Below the pieces are notes generated by a model. That model had not been told where the DNA came from. It did not search any database and saw only the letters and a list, made by a program, of their open reading frames with translations. 64,000 nt of DNA from Halorubrum sp. PV6 (GTDB lineage Archaea > Halobacteriota > Halobacteria > Halobacteriales > Haloferacaceae). Positions 48,481-57,677 of this stretch are shown in pieces (the stretch's first letter is position 1; every line of letters starts with the position of its first letter). The stretch covers positions 1,674,001-1,738,000 of the forward strand of contig NZ_CP030064.1 in the NCBI RefSeq assembly GCF_003990725.2, in the 5' to 3' direction. The position numbers were made by a program, and so were the translations under genes.

Positions 48481-50596
48481 CCCGAGCCGGCGTGGTCGCC
48501 GGGTCCGCTCGCGGTGGTCGGGAGTCGCTGCCGGTCGCCGTCGCGTCGGTCTCGCGTGCGTTCATGACATCGGTGTCGGTGTCTCCGTCGCCCATCTCGT
48601 CACCGTCCGTCTCGTCGCCGCCATCCGCACTCGTGTCGGCCTCGGCGAGCGCCTCGCGCCAGTCGCCGTGAACCGGCCCCGCGTCGGGGGCGAGCGCGGC
48701 GTCGACCCGGTCCGGGGAGTACGGGCTCACCGCCGGCGAGGGGTCGATGATGCTCCCCGAGCGCGCCCCCGGAACGGTGCCGCGGAGCCGGTCGAGGAGC
48801 GCGACGGCGGGAGACTCACGAACCGCGACCGCGGCGACCTCGCGGTGGAGCGCGGCGTCGACCGGGGCCGTCGGTCGGTACGCCCGCTCGCCGGGCGCGT
48901 GGGTCCCGACGTTCGCGCCCGTCCAGTAGTTCCCGCGGTCGCCGTCGGCCCAGACGCGGAGGGCGCCCGCACCGGCGGCCGCGTGTCGCTCGTTGTCGAC
49001 GAAGTCGTTTTCCACGATCCGGCTGGACGGGACGACCGTGGTGGCGCGCGCGCCGAGTTCGTTGTTCGCGGCCACGTTGCGCTCGTACAGCGAGCCGCGA
49101 GCGCTGGTCGAGAAGCCGAGCTCGTTGCCGACGAGGGTGTTGTACCCGAGATACGTCCGGGTGCCGGAGACCTGCAGGCCGGCGCTGGAGTTCCGCACGT
49201 CGTTGCCGACGATTGCGTTACCGGAAGGACGCGTCATCACGGTGATTCCGCCGAAAATCTCGTTTCTGAAGGTGTTGTCGGCGATCAACGCGTCGCCCGT
49301 GTACATGAGATGCGTCCCGTACCGGTTGTCGGTGAACGTGGAGTTCCTGACGACCGAGCCGTCGGCGCGGTGGAGGTAGATACCGTCGCGGCCGCCTTCG
49401 AACGTGCTGTCGGTCACCGTCACCCGCGACTGCATCCCCGCGATTCCCATGAAGCCGTCCTGCCACGCATCCGTCCCGTTGACGCGGAGATTCCGGACCA
49501 CGGCGTCGGAGCCCTCCCGGAGGAGCAGCCCGCTCGCGTTCGCGTCGATCCGCACGTCGTCGACGAAGAGTCCGGGCGCGCCGATCGCGCGAATCCCCGC
49601 GTCGCCGTGGCCGTAGCCGAGCTGAATGTTCGTGTCCCACGCCTCGCCGTCGGCGTCGCGCTCCTGGCGGGCCGCCTCCGGGTCGCGCGTCTGCCCCCCG
49701 CTCCCGTCGACCGACACCCCCGTGATCGCCACGTCGGGCGCCCGGACCGTGATCACCGACCCGGTGCCGTTCCCGCTGATCCGCGCGCCCTCGCCGGCGA
49801 CCGTTATCGACTTCGTGATCGTCACGGTCTCGGTGTAGGTGCCCGGCGGGACGGCGACCGTCGTGTTCGGCGGGGCCGCCGCGACCGCCGCCGCGACCGT
49901 CGGCGCGTCCGTCCCGACGACGACCGAGACCGGCCGGTCGGCGCGCCGGTCGGCGGCCGCGATCCGCTCGTCCGCCGCGGCCCAGCGTTCCGGCGCCATC
50001 GCCCGGACCGTCGCCGCGGAGTCGGTGCCGAACGACCCGCGCCGGACCGCCGCCCAGTCGACGACGCGGCCGCCGTGGTCGGCGACGAACGCCTCGGCCG
50101 CCGAGCGCTCGCGGAAGGGCACGACCGTCTCGCCCGCCGGGCTTCGGGCGTCGCTGCCGACGACGTAGACCGCCTCAGAGGCCGGCGTCCACTCGCCGGC
50201 GAACTCGGCCGCGAACAGCCCCGCGTCGGTCGTTCCCGGCCGGGCCTCGTCGAACGTCTCGACGTAGGCGGCGACGGGGTAACCGAACTGGCGGTCGGTC
50301 CGATCGCCTTCGAGAGTGGCCGCGAACGACTCGACGCCGTTGTAGCCGACCACGTACTGCAGCTGTGAGTAGAAGACCTGCGTCCGGGGAACGCGCGCCG
50401 ATCCGGCCATCAGCGCGTCCGCCTCCGAGGAGAGCCCGAGTTCGACCACGTCGTCGTAGGCCACCGGCGAGGGTGCGGCCGACTCGGGGTCGGCGGCGAA
50501 CGCGCCCGCCGTCGCGACGACCGCGACGAGGAGGGCGGCGACGAGCGCGAGCCGGAGCGCGCGCGGGAGTTCGCCGTACGGGTCGAAACGCGTCAC
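48464..50596 (-). CDS. nosD: NosD-like periplasmic-type copper-insertion protein
   Basis: 710 residues. A signal or anchor (about 15-35) is followed by a NosD/carbohydrate-binding parallel beta-helix (about 230-560) with repeated short strands such as VTDSTFEGGRDGIYLHRADG, SVVRNSTFTDNRYGTHLMYT and GNDVRNSSAGLQVSG. NosD works outside the membrane with NosF and NosY. The protein is longer than bacterial NosD (about 430) because of a 200-residue N-terminal domain and an acidic, Asp/Glu/Thr-rich C-terminal tail. Confidence 0.87.
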   Translation of the reverse strand: MTRFDPYGELPRALRLALVAALLVAVVATAGAFAADPESAAPSPVAYDDVVELGLSSEADALMAGSARVPRTQVFYSQLQYVVGYNGVESFAATLEGDRTDRQFGYPVAAYVETFDEARPGTTDAGLFAAEFAGEWTPASEAVYVVGSDARSPAGETVVPFRERSAAEAFVADHGGRVVDWAAVRRGSFGTDSAATVRAMAPERWAAADERIAAADRRADRPVSVVVGTDAPTVAAAVAAAPPNTTVAVPPGTYTETVTITKSITVAGEGARISGNGTGSVITVRAPDVAITGVSVDGSGGQTRDPEAARQERDADGEAWDTNIQLGYGHGDAGIRAIGAPGLFVDDVRIDANASGLLLREGSDAVVRNLRVNGTDAWQDGFMGIAGMQSRVTVTDSTFEGGRDGIYLHRADGSVVRNSTFTDNRYGTHLMYTGDALIADNTFRNEIFGGITVMTRPSGNAIVGNDVRNSSAGLQVSGTRTYLGYNTLVGNELGFSTSARGSLYERNVAANNELGARATTVVPSSRIVENDFVDNERHAAAGAGALRVWADGDRGNYWTGANVGTHAPGERAYRPTAPVDAALHREVAAVAVRESPAVALLDRLRGTVPGARSGSIIDPSPAVSPYSPDRVDAALAPDAGPVHGDWREALAEADTSADGGDETDGDEMGDGDTDTDVMNARETDATATGSDSRPPRADPATTPARGETSV

Positions 50597-50701
50597 GGTA
50601 GGGCTTGGGTCGCCGGGGGTTTAGCCGGTTTGGTTCGTTCCTCGAACGGACCGCTGAATCGGTCCCGAGGGCCTAAGACGGACGAATTCCTACAGAGAAG
50701 T

Positions 50702-51271
50702 ATGACAGAACTACCGAACCGATCCGTCTCTCGTCGACGACTGCTGGCCGGGGCCGCCGCGGGACTCTCGGTCGGCGTCGCCGGCTGTTCCGGCGGCGAG
50801 AACGCGTCGATCACGCCGGTCTCGCTCGACGGGGAGCGGGCCTGCGACCAGTGCGGGATGATAATCGAGGACCACCCCGGTCCGGTCGGGCAGATCCACT
50901 TCGCGGACGACGAGCCGGAGGGCGGGCGACCGGGGCAGTTCTGTAGCAGCACCTGTACGTACCGGTATCGCTTCGACGCCGAGGCCGAGGGGCGGACGGT
51001 CGAGGCGGCGTTTCTCACCGACTACTCGTCGGTCGAGTACGAGGTGTTCACCGAGGGCGGCGACACCCAGTTCTCCTCGCACGTCGAAAGCGAGGCGTTC
51101 GAACGCATGCCCGCCCTCACCGTCGTCGCGCGCAGCGAGGTTGTCGGGGCAATGGGTCCCGAGTTGATCCCGTTCAGCGAGGAGGGGGACGTGACCGCGT
51201 TCACCGACGAGTACGGCGGCGAGCCGATGCCGGCGACCGATGTCGAGCGCTCGACGCTCGAAGCCTTATAA
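50702..51271 (+). CDS. nosL: NosL copper chaperone lipoprotein
   Basis: 189 residues. A twin-arginine-like SRRRLLAG start and lipobox VAGC (C29) give a membrane-anchored protein. CDQCGMII (C48, C51, M53) is the NosL Cu(I) site; QFCSSTCTYRY (C81, C85) is an added cysteine pair. NosL hands copper to the NosDFY/NosZ maturation machinery. It is divergent from nosD, sharing an intergenic region of about 105 bases. Confidence 0.9.
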   Translation: MTELPNRSVSRRRLLAGAAAGLSVGVAGCSGGENASITPVSLDGERACDQCGMIIEDHPGPVGQIHFADDEPEGGRPGQFCSSTCTYRYRFDAEAEGRTVEAAFLTDYSSVEYEVFTEGGDTQFSSHVESEAFERMPALTVVARSEVVGAMGPELIPFSEEGDVTAFTDEYGGEPMPATDVERSTLEAL

Positions 51272-51275
51272 ATCG

Positions 51276-52151
51276 TCAGTCGTCCGCCATCGCGCCCTGA
51301 CCGACCTGGTTGACGTCGAGCGAGCCGACGAGTTCGGTGTGGGGGTACGGGAACCCGATGTCGGCCTCGTCGAAGCGGTGCATGACGTTCTCCGTGAGCG
51401 CGTGTTTGACGCCGCCGGCGCCGGTCTCGGCGGGGTCGATCCACACCCGGAGGTTGAACACGATGGCGGAGTCGCCGAGCGTGGTCAGCGGCGCGGCTGG
51501 CTCCGGGTCGGCGAGGACGCCGTCGATCTTCGCCGCCTCGTCGAGGAGAATGTCGCGGGCGCGGTCCACGTCGGTGCCGTAGTCGACCCCGAAGTCGACG
51601 GTGACCCGCCGGGTGTCGTTGGCCTGCACGTTCTTGACGACCGCGTTGGCGAGGTCGCCGTTCGGCACGGTGAGCTGTTCGTTGTCCCACGTGTCGAGTT
51701 TCGAGACGCGGAGGTCGATCTCGCGGACAATCCCCCCGTTACCGTCCCACTCGATGTAATCGCCGATCTCGAAGGGTTTGTCCTTCAGGATGAACACGCC
51801 GGCGACGAAGTTCTGGACGATGTCGCTCGCCGCGAACGCGAACCCCAAGGCGAGCGCGCCGAAGATGGTGGCGAAGGCCCCGAGGATCATCGGGAACCCG
51901 GCCACGGTCGCCGCGATGGCGACGGCCGCGAACAGCGCGATCGCCCCCGAGATGCTGGACGAGAGGCTGACGATGGCCGGCGAGTAGTCGCGTTGGTTCA
52001 GCGCCTCTTTGGTCGTCCTGACGAGGATCGACTTCCCAACGAGGTAGAGCACGAGAAACGAGACGACGAACGTCACGATGGTCACGACGACCGATACCAC
52101 GGAACCGACCGGGTCGGCGAGCAAGCCTCCCTGGAGTAGTTGTGTAGTCAC
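51276..52151 (-). CDS. mscS: MscS-family mechanosensitive channel
   Basis: 291 residues from GTG 52151. Three membrane helices (about 20-42, 58-78 and 83-105) are followed by the pore-lining and beta domain: FGALALGFAFAASDIVQNFV, GVFILKDKPFEIGDYIEWDG and LTVPNGDLANAVVKN. It opens under membrane tension to release solutes in osmotic down-shock. GTG 52151 is preferred to ATG 52172 because the nearest TATA box (TATTTAA on the minus strand, 52184-52178) would start transcription downstream of that ATG. Confidence 0.9.
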   Translation of the reverse strand: MTTQLLQGGLLADPVGSVVSVVVTIVTFVVSFLVLYLVGKSILVRTTKEALNQRDYSPAIVSLSSSISGAIALFAAVAIAATVAGFPMILGAFATIFGALALGFAFAASDIVQNFVAGVFILKDKPFEIGDYIEWDGNGGIVREIDLRVSKLDTWDNEQLTVPNGDLANAVVKNVQANDTRRVTVDFGVDYGTDVDRARDILLDEAAKIDGVLADPEPAAPLTTLGDSAIVFNLRVWIDPAETGAGGVKHALTENVMHRFDEADIGFPYPHTELVGSLDVNQVGQGAMADD

Positions 52152-52177
52152 ACTGTAACGACTCGCCGGCATCTGGC

Positions 52178-52197
52178 TTAAATACACCCTATAAATC
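52178..52197 (-). promoter_or_regulatory. Two overlapping TATA boxes of mscS
   Basis: On the minus strand TTTATAG (52197-52191) and TATTTAA (52184-52178). Expected transcript starts are near 52168 and 52155, both downstream of ATG 52172, which decides for GTG 52151. Confidence 0.5.
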
Positions 52198-52256
52198 GAG
52201 GGGTGGCGCCCTCACGAGTCAAAAAGAGCGAGCGTTCGACCGAGTCGCGACGGCGA

Positions 52257-55200
52257 CTACTCCGCGGCGCCCCAGTTCTCGACGCGCTTCGGCCGGTCGG
52301 AGACCGCCATCACGTCGAGGTCGTCGCCGGCGTGGTCGAGCGCTTCAAGCGCCGCCGTCGCGGAGGCCTCGGTCGAGAAGTACGTGATCTCCTCTTCGAC
52401 GGCGACTTCGAGCAGTTCGCGCTGCCGGGAGATGATAAGATCGATCTCGCCGCGCTTCGCGGCCTCGATGAGGTCCGTCGCCTCGCTCAACTCGAAGTGT
52501 TCGGCGTACCCCTCGACCAGCGCCTCGCCGGCGTCGGTGCCGGGATCGGGGAACTCCTCCGCGGAGAGGTCGACGACGGCGGTGCCGGACTCGGGGATCG
52601 GCTTGCCCGTGGAGTCTTGCGCCTTGTCGTAGGCCTTGCCGAACGAGGTCGCCGTGCCCATCACTTCGCCGGTCGATTTCATCTCCGGGCCGAGCCGCGG
52701 GTCCGAGCCCGGCAGCCGGTCGAACGGGAGGACGACCTCCTTCACGCTGCGGTGTTCGGGGATCTGCTCGTCGACGTCGAGGTCGGCGAGCGACAGGTCG
52801 GCGGTCATCACCTTCGCGGCCAGTTTCGCGATGGGGACGCCCGTCGCCTTCGAGACGAACGGGACCGTCCGCGAGGAGCGCGGGTTCGCCTCCAACACGT
52901 ACACCTCGCTGTCGGCGTCGTCGCCGACGCCGGTCACCGCCAACTGGACGTTGAGTAGGCCGACCGTGTCGAGCGCGTGGGCGATGTCCTCGGTGACCTC
53001 GCGGACCCGCGCCATGGTCTCGTCGTCCAACGAGCGCGGCGGGATCATGCAGGCGGAGTCGCCGGAGTGGACCCCCGCGCTCTCGACGTGTTCCATCACG
53101 CCGCCGAGCAGCACGTCCTCGCCGTCGGCAACGGCGTCGACGTCCAGTTCGACCGCGTCGTCGAGGAACTGGTCGACCAAGATTGGTTTATCGGGCGAGA
53201 CCCGAACCGCCTCCTCGATGTACTCCTCTAATTCGGCGTCGCTCTCGACGACCCGCATCGCGCGCCCGCCGAGGACGTAGGAGGGGCGCACTAAGACGGG
53301 GTAGCCGATGTCGTGGGCGAGTTCGAGTGCTTCCGCCTCGCTCGTCGCGGTGCCGCCCTTCGGCTGCGCGATGCCCATCTCGTCCATCAGGACGTTGAAC
53401 CGGTCGCGGTCCTCGGCTAAGTCCATCGCCTCGACGCTCGTCCCCAACACCGAGCAGTCGAGCCCGCGGCGGTCGAGTTCGGCTTCGAGCGGTTCCCCGA
53501 TGTTCACCGAGGTCTGCCCGCCGAACTGGACCATCACGCCGTCCGCGCCGGTCGCCTCGGCCACGTCCGCGACCTCCTCGGCGGTGATCGGGTCGAAGAA
53601 GAGGCCGTCCGAGGTGTCGTAGTCGGTCGAGACGGTCTCGGGGTTGTTGTTGACCACGTGCGCCTCGATGCCGAGCTCGCGCAGCGCCTGGATCGCGTGG
53701 ACCGAGCAGTAGTCGAACTCGACGCCCTGCCCGATACGGATCGGGCCGCCGCCGACGACGACCACGCTGTCGACGCTCTTGTCGACGACGAGCTCGCCGG
53801 CCGCCGCGTCGCCTTTCAACGGACCGCGATTGAACTCGGACTGGCGGGCCGAGTAGTAGTACGGCGTCTCCGCGGCGAACTCGCCGGCGCACGTGTCGAC
53901 CTGTTTGTACGTCCGGCCGGGGACGTCCTCCTCGACGGTTCCGACGTCGACGCCGCCGCCGGCGAGGGCGGCGATTTCGGCGTTCGTGTGGCCCGTGGTC
54001 GCCGCCTTCGCGAACTCGCCGTTCTGGGCGGCCTGCGCGGTGTCGCTGACGCGTTTGAACCGTTCGAGGTACCAGGGTTTGATGCCGGTCAACGCCTCGA
54101 TTTCGTCGACGGAGTACCCCCGGTCGAACGCCTCGAAGATCGCGTACGGGCGGTCGGGCGAGGGGCGTTCGACGTACTCGGTCTCCAGCGTGTCGTCGTC
54201 GAGCGTCTCCCAGTCGACCGCCGGATCGTACTCGGACGACCGGAGCGACTTCAGGAGGCTCTCCTCGAAGTTCCGCCCGATGGACATCGCCTCGCCGGTC
54301 GATTTCATCGCCGTGCCGAGTTCGAAGTCCACGTCGTCGAACTTGTCGATGGGCCACCGCGGCACCTTCGTCACCACGTAGTCGATGGCGGGCTCGAAGG
54401 CGGCCGTCGTCTCGCCGGTGATCTCGTTGTCGATCTCGTGGAGCCGCTTGCCCAGCGCGACCTTCGCGGTGACGCGGGCGATGGGGTAGCCGGTCGCCTT
54501 GGAGGCGAGCGCGGAGGAGCGCGACACGCGCGGGTTCACTTCCACCACGCGGTACTCGCCGCCCGGCGTCCCGTCGTCGTGCCACGCGAACTGGATGTTA
54601 CAGCCGCCCTGGATGCCCAGGTCGCGGATCACTTCGAGCGCGGCGTCGCGCATCTCCTGGTGGCCGTCGTCCGGAATGACCTGTGAGGGGGTGACGACCG
54701 TCGACTCGCCGGTGTGGATCCCCATCGGGTCGATGTTCTCCATGTTGCAGATGATGATACAGGAGTCGTCGGCGTCCCGCATCACCTCGTACTCCAGTTC
54801 GACCCAGCCGGCGATGGACTCGGTGATCAGCACCTCGCTGTTCCGCGAGAGGCGGAGCCCCTTGCGGACGCGCTCGACCAGCTCCTCGAACTCGTCGACG
54901 ACCCCGGAGCCGGAGCCGCCGAGGGTGTACGTCGTCCGGGCGATGACTGGCAGGCCGCCGACGTCGTCGACCGCGTCCTGTACGCGGCCGCGGAAGGCGT
55001 CCTCGTCGAAGTCGGTGACCGACTCGCCCTCGTCGAGCGAGATGGTGGTCGATTTCGGTACGGGCTGGCCGAGCCCCTCCATCCGCTGGCGGAACAGGTC
55101 GCGGTCCTCCGTCGCGTAAATCGTGTCGAGCGGCGTTCCCATCACCTCGACGTCGTACTCGTCTAAGATTCCCTCCTCGGCGAGTTCGGCGGTGACGTTG

Positions 55201-55478
55201 AGTCCGGTCTGGCCGCCGAGGCCAGCGATGACGCCGTCCGGCTCCTCAATGCGGATGACCTCCGAAATCGCCTCGGGCGTGATCGGCTCGATGTACACGC
55301 GGTCGGCGGTCTCCGGGTCGGTCATGATCGTCGCGGGGTTCGAGTTCACCAAGACGACGCGAGCGCCCTCTTCCTGAAGGGCGCGACACGCCTGTGCGCC
55401 GGAGTAGTCGAACTCGGCCGCCTGTCCGATCTGGATCGGTCCGCTGCCGATGAGTAGTATCGTCCGGTCCTCGCTCAT
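52257..55478 (-). CDS. carB: Carbamoyl-phosphate synthase large subunit
   Basis: 1073 residues, full length. It makes carbamoyl phosphate from ammonia (from CarA), bicarbonate and two ATP for arginine and pyrimidine synthesis. ILLIGSGPIQIGQAAEFDYS opens the first half and VVVVGGGPIRIGQGVEFDYC the second. ATP-grasp motifs GGQTGLNVTAELAEEGIL and FGGQTSVNIGEPLEAELDRR mark the repeated synthase units, and a C-terminal regulatory domain follows (about 930-1073). carA is not adjacent: the upstream neighbour is a divergent S66 peptidase. Confidence 0.96.
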   Translation of the reverse strand: MSEDRTILLIGSGPIQIGQAAEFDYSGAQACRALQEEGARVVLVNSNPATIMTDPETADRVYIEPITPEAISEVIRIEEPDGVIAGLGGQTGLNVTAELAEEGILDEYDVEVMGTPLDTIYATEDRDLFRQRMEGLGQPVPKSTTISLDEGESVTDFDEDAFRGRVQDAVDDVGGLPVIARTTYTLGGSGSGVVDEFEELVERVRKGLRLSRNSEVLITESIAGWVELEYEVMRDADDSCIIICNMENIDPMGIHTGESTVVTPSQVIPDDGHQEMRDAALEVIRDLGIQGGCNIQFAWHDDGTPGGEYRVVEVNPRVSRSSALASKATGYPIARVTAKVALGKRLHEIDNEITGETTAAFEPAIDYVVTKVPRWPIDKFDDVDFELGTAMKSTGEAMSIGRNFEESLLKSLRSSEYDPAVDWETLDDDTLETEYVERPSPDRPYAIFEAFDRGYSVDEIEALTGIKPWYLERFKRVSDTAQAAQNGEFAKAATTGHTNAEIAALAGGGVDVGTVEEDVPGRTYKQVDTCAGEFAAETPYYYSARQSEFNRGPLKGDAAAGELVVDKSVDSVVVVGGGPIRIGQGVEFDYCSVHAIQALRELGIEAHVVNNNPETVSTDYDTSDGLFFDPITAEEVADVAEATGADGVMVQFGGQTSVNIGEPLEAELDRRGLDCSVLGTSVEAMDLAEDRDRFNVLMDEMGIAQPKGGTATSEAEALELAHDIGYPVLVRPSYVLGGRAMRVVESDAELEEYIEEAVRVSPDKPILVDQFLDDAVELDVDAVADGEDVLLGGVMEHVESAGVHSGDSACMIPPRSLDDETMARVREVTEDIAHALDTVGLLNVQLAVTGVGDDADSEVYVLEANPRSSRTVPFVSKATGVPIAKLAAKVMTADLSLADLDVDEQIPEHRSVKEVVLPFDRLPGSDPRLGPEMKSTGEVMGTATSFGKAYDKAQDSTGKPIPESGTAVVDLSAEEFPDPGTDAGEALVEGYAEHFELSEATDLIEAAKRGEIDLIISRQRELLEVAVEEEITYFSTEASATAALEALDHAGDDLDVMAVSDRPKRVENWGAAE

Positions 55479-55502
55479 TACGCGGACGGAATACGCTCAT
55501 CG

Positions 55503-55508
55503 TAATAA
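55503..55508 (-). promoter_or_regulatory. TATA box of carB
   Basis: TTATTA on the minus strand, centred about 27 bases before ATG 55478; it implies a leaderless carB transcript. Confidence 0.55.
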
Positions 55509-55530
55509 GGTCGGCGATAGAATACGAATC

Positions 55531-55556
55531 TCGCAACGAGTTTGCGATTTTCGCAA
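55531..55556. promoter_or_regulatory. Three alternating TCGCAA/TTGCGA half-sites, operator candidate
   Basis: TCGCAA (55531-55536), TTGCGA (55542-55547) and TCGCAA (55551-55556) form two overlapping inverted repeats with spacers of 5 and 3 bases. They lie between divergent carB and the S66 peptidase gene, about 25-50 bases upstream of the carB TATA box. They could be a regulator binding site for either gene. Confidence 0.45.
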
Positions 55557-55636
55557 GGTATGTCGTCTCATGGCGTGTGCAGTGAGTTACCATTCGTTCG
55601 GGTTATTTATCCGACGAGGGGCTCCACCCACTCGAT

Positions 55637-56674
55637 ATGTCGTTCACGACGCCACCGCCGCTCGGAGACGAGCAGGTGGTCGCGATTGTCGCGCCCTCGC
55701 GGCCCACCGACGAGACAAAGCTACAGATCGGTCGCGACCGGCTCGCGGCGCTCGGCGCTGAGACGCGGGTGTTCCCAACCGCAACTCCGGACAGCGACGA
55801 ACCGGCATCGCCCGCGGCGCGCGCGGCCGACATTGAGGACGCCTTCGCAGACTCGGCGGTCGGCGCTGTGATGGCGTACACTGGCGGCGACGACCAGCTC
55901 CGTGTCCTCCGGCACCTTGACGGCGATATACTTGCAGCGAACCCTACCCGGTTCTTCGGCTACAGTGACAACGACAACCTCCGGCTGCTCCTGTGGAACC
56001 ACGGAATCGTCAGCTTCGGGGCCTGCATCCACCCGGACGTGATTTGTGACGGCGAACTGCACTCCTACACGGCTCGGTATCTCCAGCGTGCGTTGTTCGA
56101 GGAGTCGCTCGGCCCCGTTGAGCCTGCCCCGGAGTGGACCGACGACTGGTTCGATTTCGAGACACGCGACCCCCGCGAGTGGCGTGATACTCCCGCACCT
56201 GAGACGTGGGTTGGACCCGAGGCGGGGGGCGATGAACCGGTCAGCGGCCGGGTCTGGGGCGGCACCTTCGCAATCATAAAATGGCACCTCCAAACGGATC
56301 GGTACCTTCCAAATCCCGAGCGTCTTGACGGGAGCATCCTCGCGCTGGAGACGTCCGAGGACGTACCGCCGCCGCGCGAAGTTGGCTATACGCTCCGTGC
56401 CATGGGCGAACGCGGGCTGTTGGAGCGGTTCGATGGTGTGATACTCGGTCGACCGCGGACCAACGCGCCGACACTCGAGTGGGACCCGAACCCTGAGACG
56501 TACCCCGACGAACTGAACAGCGTCGTCACTCGGGAACTCGAACGGTACGCGCCCGACGCAGTTGCCGGCTTCGGCTACGATTTCGGCCACACCGAACCGT
56601 CCTTTCCGCTGCCGCTTGGCGCGGTCGCGACGCTCGACCCGGCAGATGGGGCGCTTCGGTTCGGACGGGATTGA
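55637..56674 (+). CDS. S66 family peptidase (LD-carboxypeptidase/MccF-like)
   Basis: 345 residues. VAIVAPSRP start, nucleophile S110 in FFGYSDNDNL, then E238 (LALETSED) and H318 (FGHTEP), the Ser-Glu-His triad of family S66. Haloarchaea lack murein, so an LD-carboxypeptidase role is unlikely. MccF-like cleavage of peptide-nucleotide conjugates, or another amide, is more plausible. A TATA box GGTTATTTAT (55601-55610) lies 27-36 bases before ATG. Confidence 0.88.
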   Translation: MSFTTPPPLGDEQVVAIVAPSRPTDETKLQIGRDRLAALGAETRVFPTATPDSDEPASPAARAADIEDAFADSAVGAVMAYTGGDDQLRVLRHLDGDILAANPTRFFGYSDNDNLRLLLWNHGIVSFGACIHPDVICDGELHSYTARYLQRALFEESLGPVEPAPEWTDDWFDFETRDPREWRDTPAPETWVGPEAGGDEPVSGRVWGGTFAIIKWHLQTDRYLPNPERLDGSILALETSEDVPPPREVGYTLRAMGERGLLERFDGVILGRPRTNAPTLEWDPNPETYPDELNSVVTRELERYAPDAVAGFGYDFGHTEPSFPLPLGAVATLDPADGALRFGRD

Positions 56675-56704
56675 CTGCCCGTCTCACTGCCGGCGGCGTG
56701 ACGG

Positions 56705-56920
56705 TCACGCCTCCAGTCGGTACCGGTACGGGTGGTCGGCGATGACCTCGACCTCGCCGCGCTCGGCCCACCGACCCAACACGGTGGCGACGCGGTGCGG
56801 GTTGTCTATCTCCTCGCATTCGCCGGCGAGCGCGAGTATCTCGCGCGCCGTCAGCGGCTCGTCGGCGTCGGCGAGCACGGCGTAGAGTCGGTCGTACCGG
56901 TCGTAATCACCGGCTCTCAT
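56705..56920 (-). CDS. Small winged helix-turn-helix protein
   Basis: 71 residues: YDRLYAVLADADEPLTAREI, LALAGECEEIDNPHRVATVL, GRWAERGEVEVIADHPYRYR. It is a complete winged helix with almost nothing else and is convergent with the S66 gene. It is probably a regulator or a component of a nucleic-acid complex. Confidence 0.78.
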   Translation of the reverse strand: MRAGDYDRYDRLYAVLADADEPLTAREILALAGECEEIDNPHRVATVLGRWAERGEVEVIADHPYRYRLEA

Positions 56921-57028
56921 ACGTCTTACGTAGGTGACCCGAACATATAGCGTTCAGTGAGACAAGAGTCGGACAACTGTCAGACAGCGGGCGCTACGAG
57001 CCGTCTCGGCCGGGACCGCGGTCTGCGA

Positions 57029-57562
57029 TCAGGCGTACGGGTCCTCGGCCTCGAGATCGCGTTCCGCGCGGTACTGGTCGACGAACGCCGCCACGTCGAA
57101 CTCGACCATCTCCTCTTCGAACGACGAGAGCGCCTCGTCGTCGTCGGCGTGGCTGACGGCGTGTTCCATCAGTTCGACGACGAGTTCGACGACGACCTCG
57201 TGGAGCCGGCGGGAGTCGAACTCGGTGATCCACACCATCGCGTACCCCACGTCCGCGTTCTCGCTGGCGTCGTGGGCCGTCACCGCCTCGGGGAACTCCT
57301 CTAACACGACGCCGAGCAGGTGCGGGGTGTCGAACTCCGGCATCTCCTCGCTCGTCGTCTCGATGGCCTCACGGAGGACCTCGACGAGGAACTCGGGGAG
57401 GAACCGCTCGGGCGGGTGGACGTCCATCACGACTCCGTGCGTCTCGCCGCAGTCACACTCGTACTCGCGCATTCCCAAATCCAGCGTGCCGGCCGCTATC
57501 GTCTGACCGCAGGGCAACTCGATAGTGTGCTCGTCACCGCCCGGAACGCGCGGCTGGGACAT
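57029..57562 (-). CDS. DUF5815 family protein
   Basis: 177 acidic residues. The N-terminal third carries a possible zinc site: PCGQTIAAGTLD, then YECDCGETHGV with CxCGxxH. The rest is helical (FLVEVLREAIETTSEEMPEF, HEVVVELVVELMEHAVSHAD). I recall it as a conserved haloarchaeal family, DUF5815, of unknown function. Confidence 0.82.
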   Translation of the reverse strand: MSQPRVPGGDEHTIELPCGQTIAAGTLDLGMREYECDCGETHGVVMDVHPPERFLPEFLVEVLREAIETTSEEMPEFDTPHLLGVVLEEFPEAVTAHDASENADVGYAMVWITEFDSRRLHEVVVELVVELMEHAVSHADDDEALSSFEEEMVEFDVAAFVDQYRAERDLEAEDPYA

Positions 57563-57677
57563 AGTCCGTGTTGGTCGCTTGCGGGGTTAAAAGAAGCGGA
57601 ACGAGACAACAGGCGGCGGGGCGAAAGACAACTGCAGACCGAGCGACCGACCCGACGACCGGGCGACGAGGCCGGCT

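Noticed and set aside
44098-52200. nosZ or another denitrification enzyme next to the Nos accessory genes
   Set aside because: No CuA or CuZ histidine-rich enzyme is encoded between the DJ-1 gene and carB on either strand.
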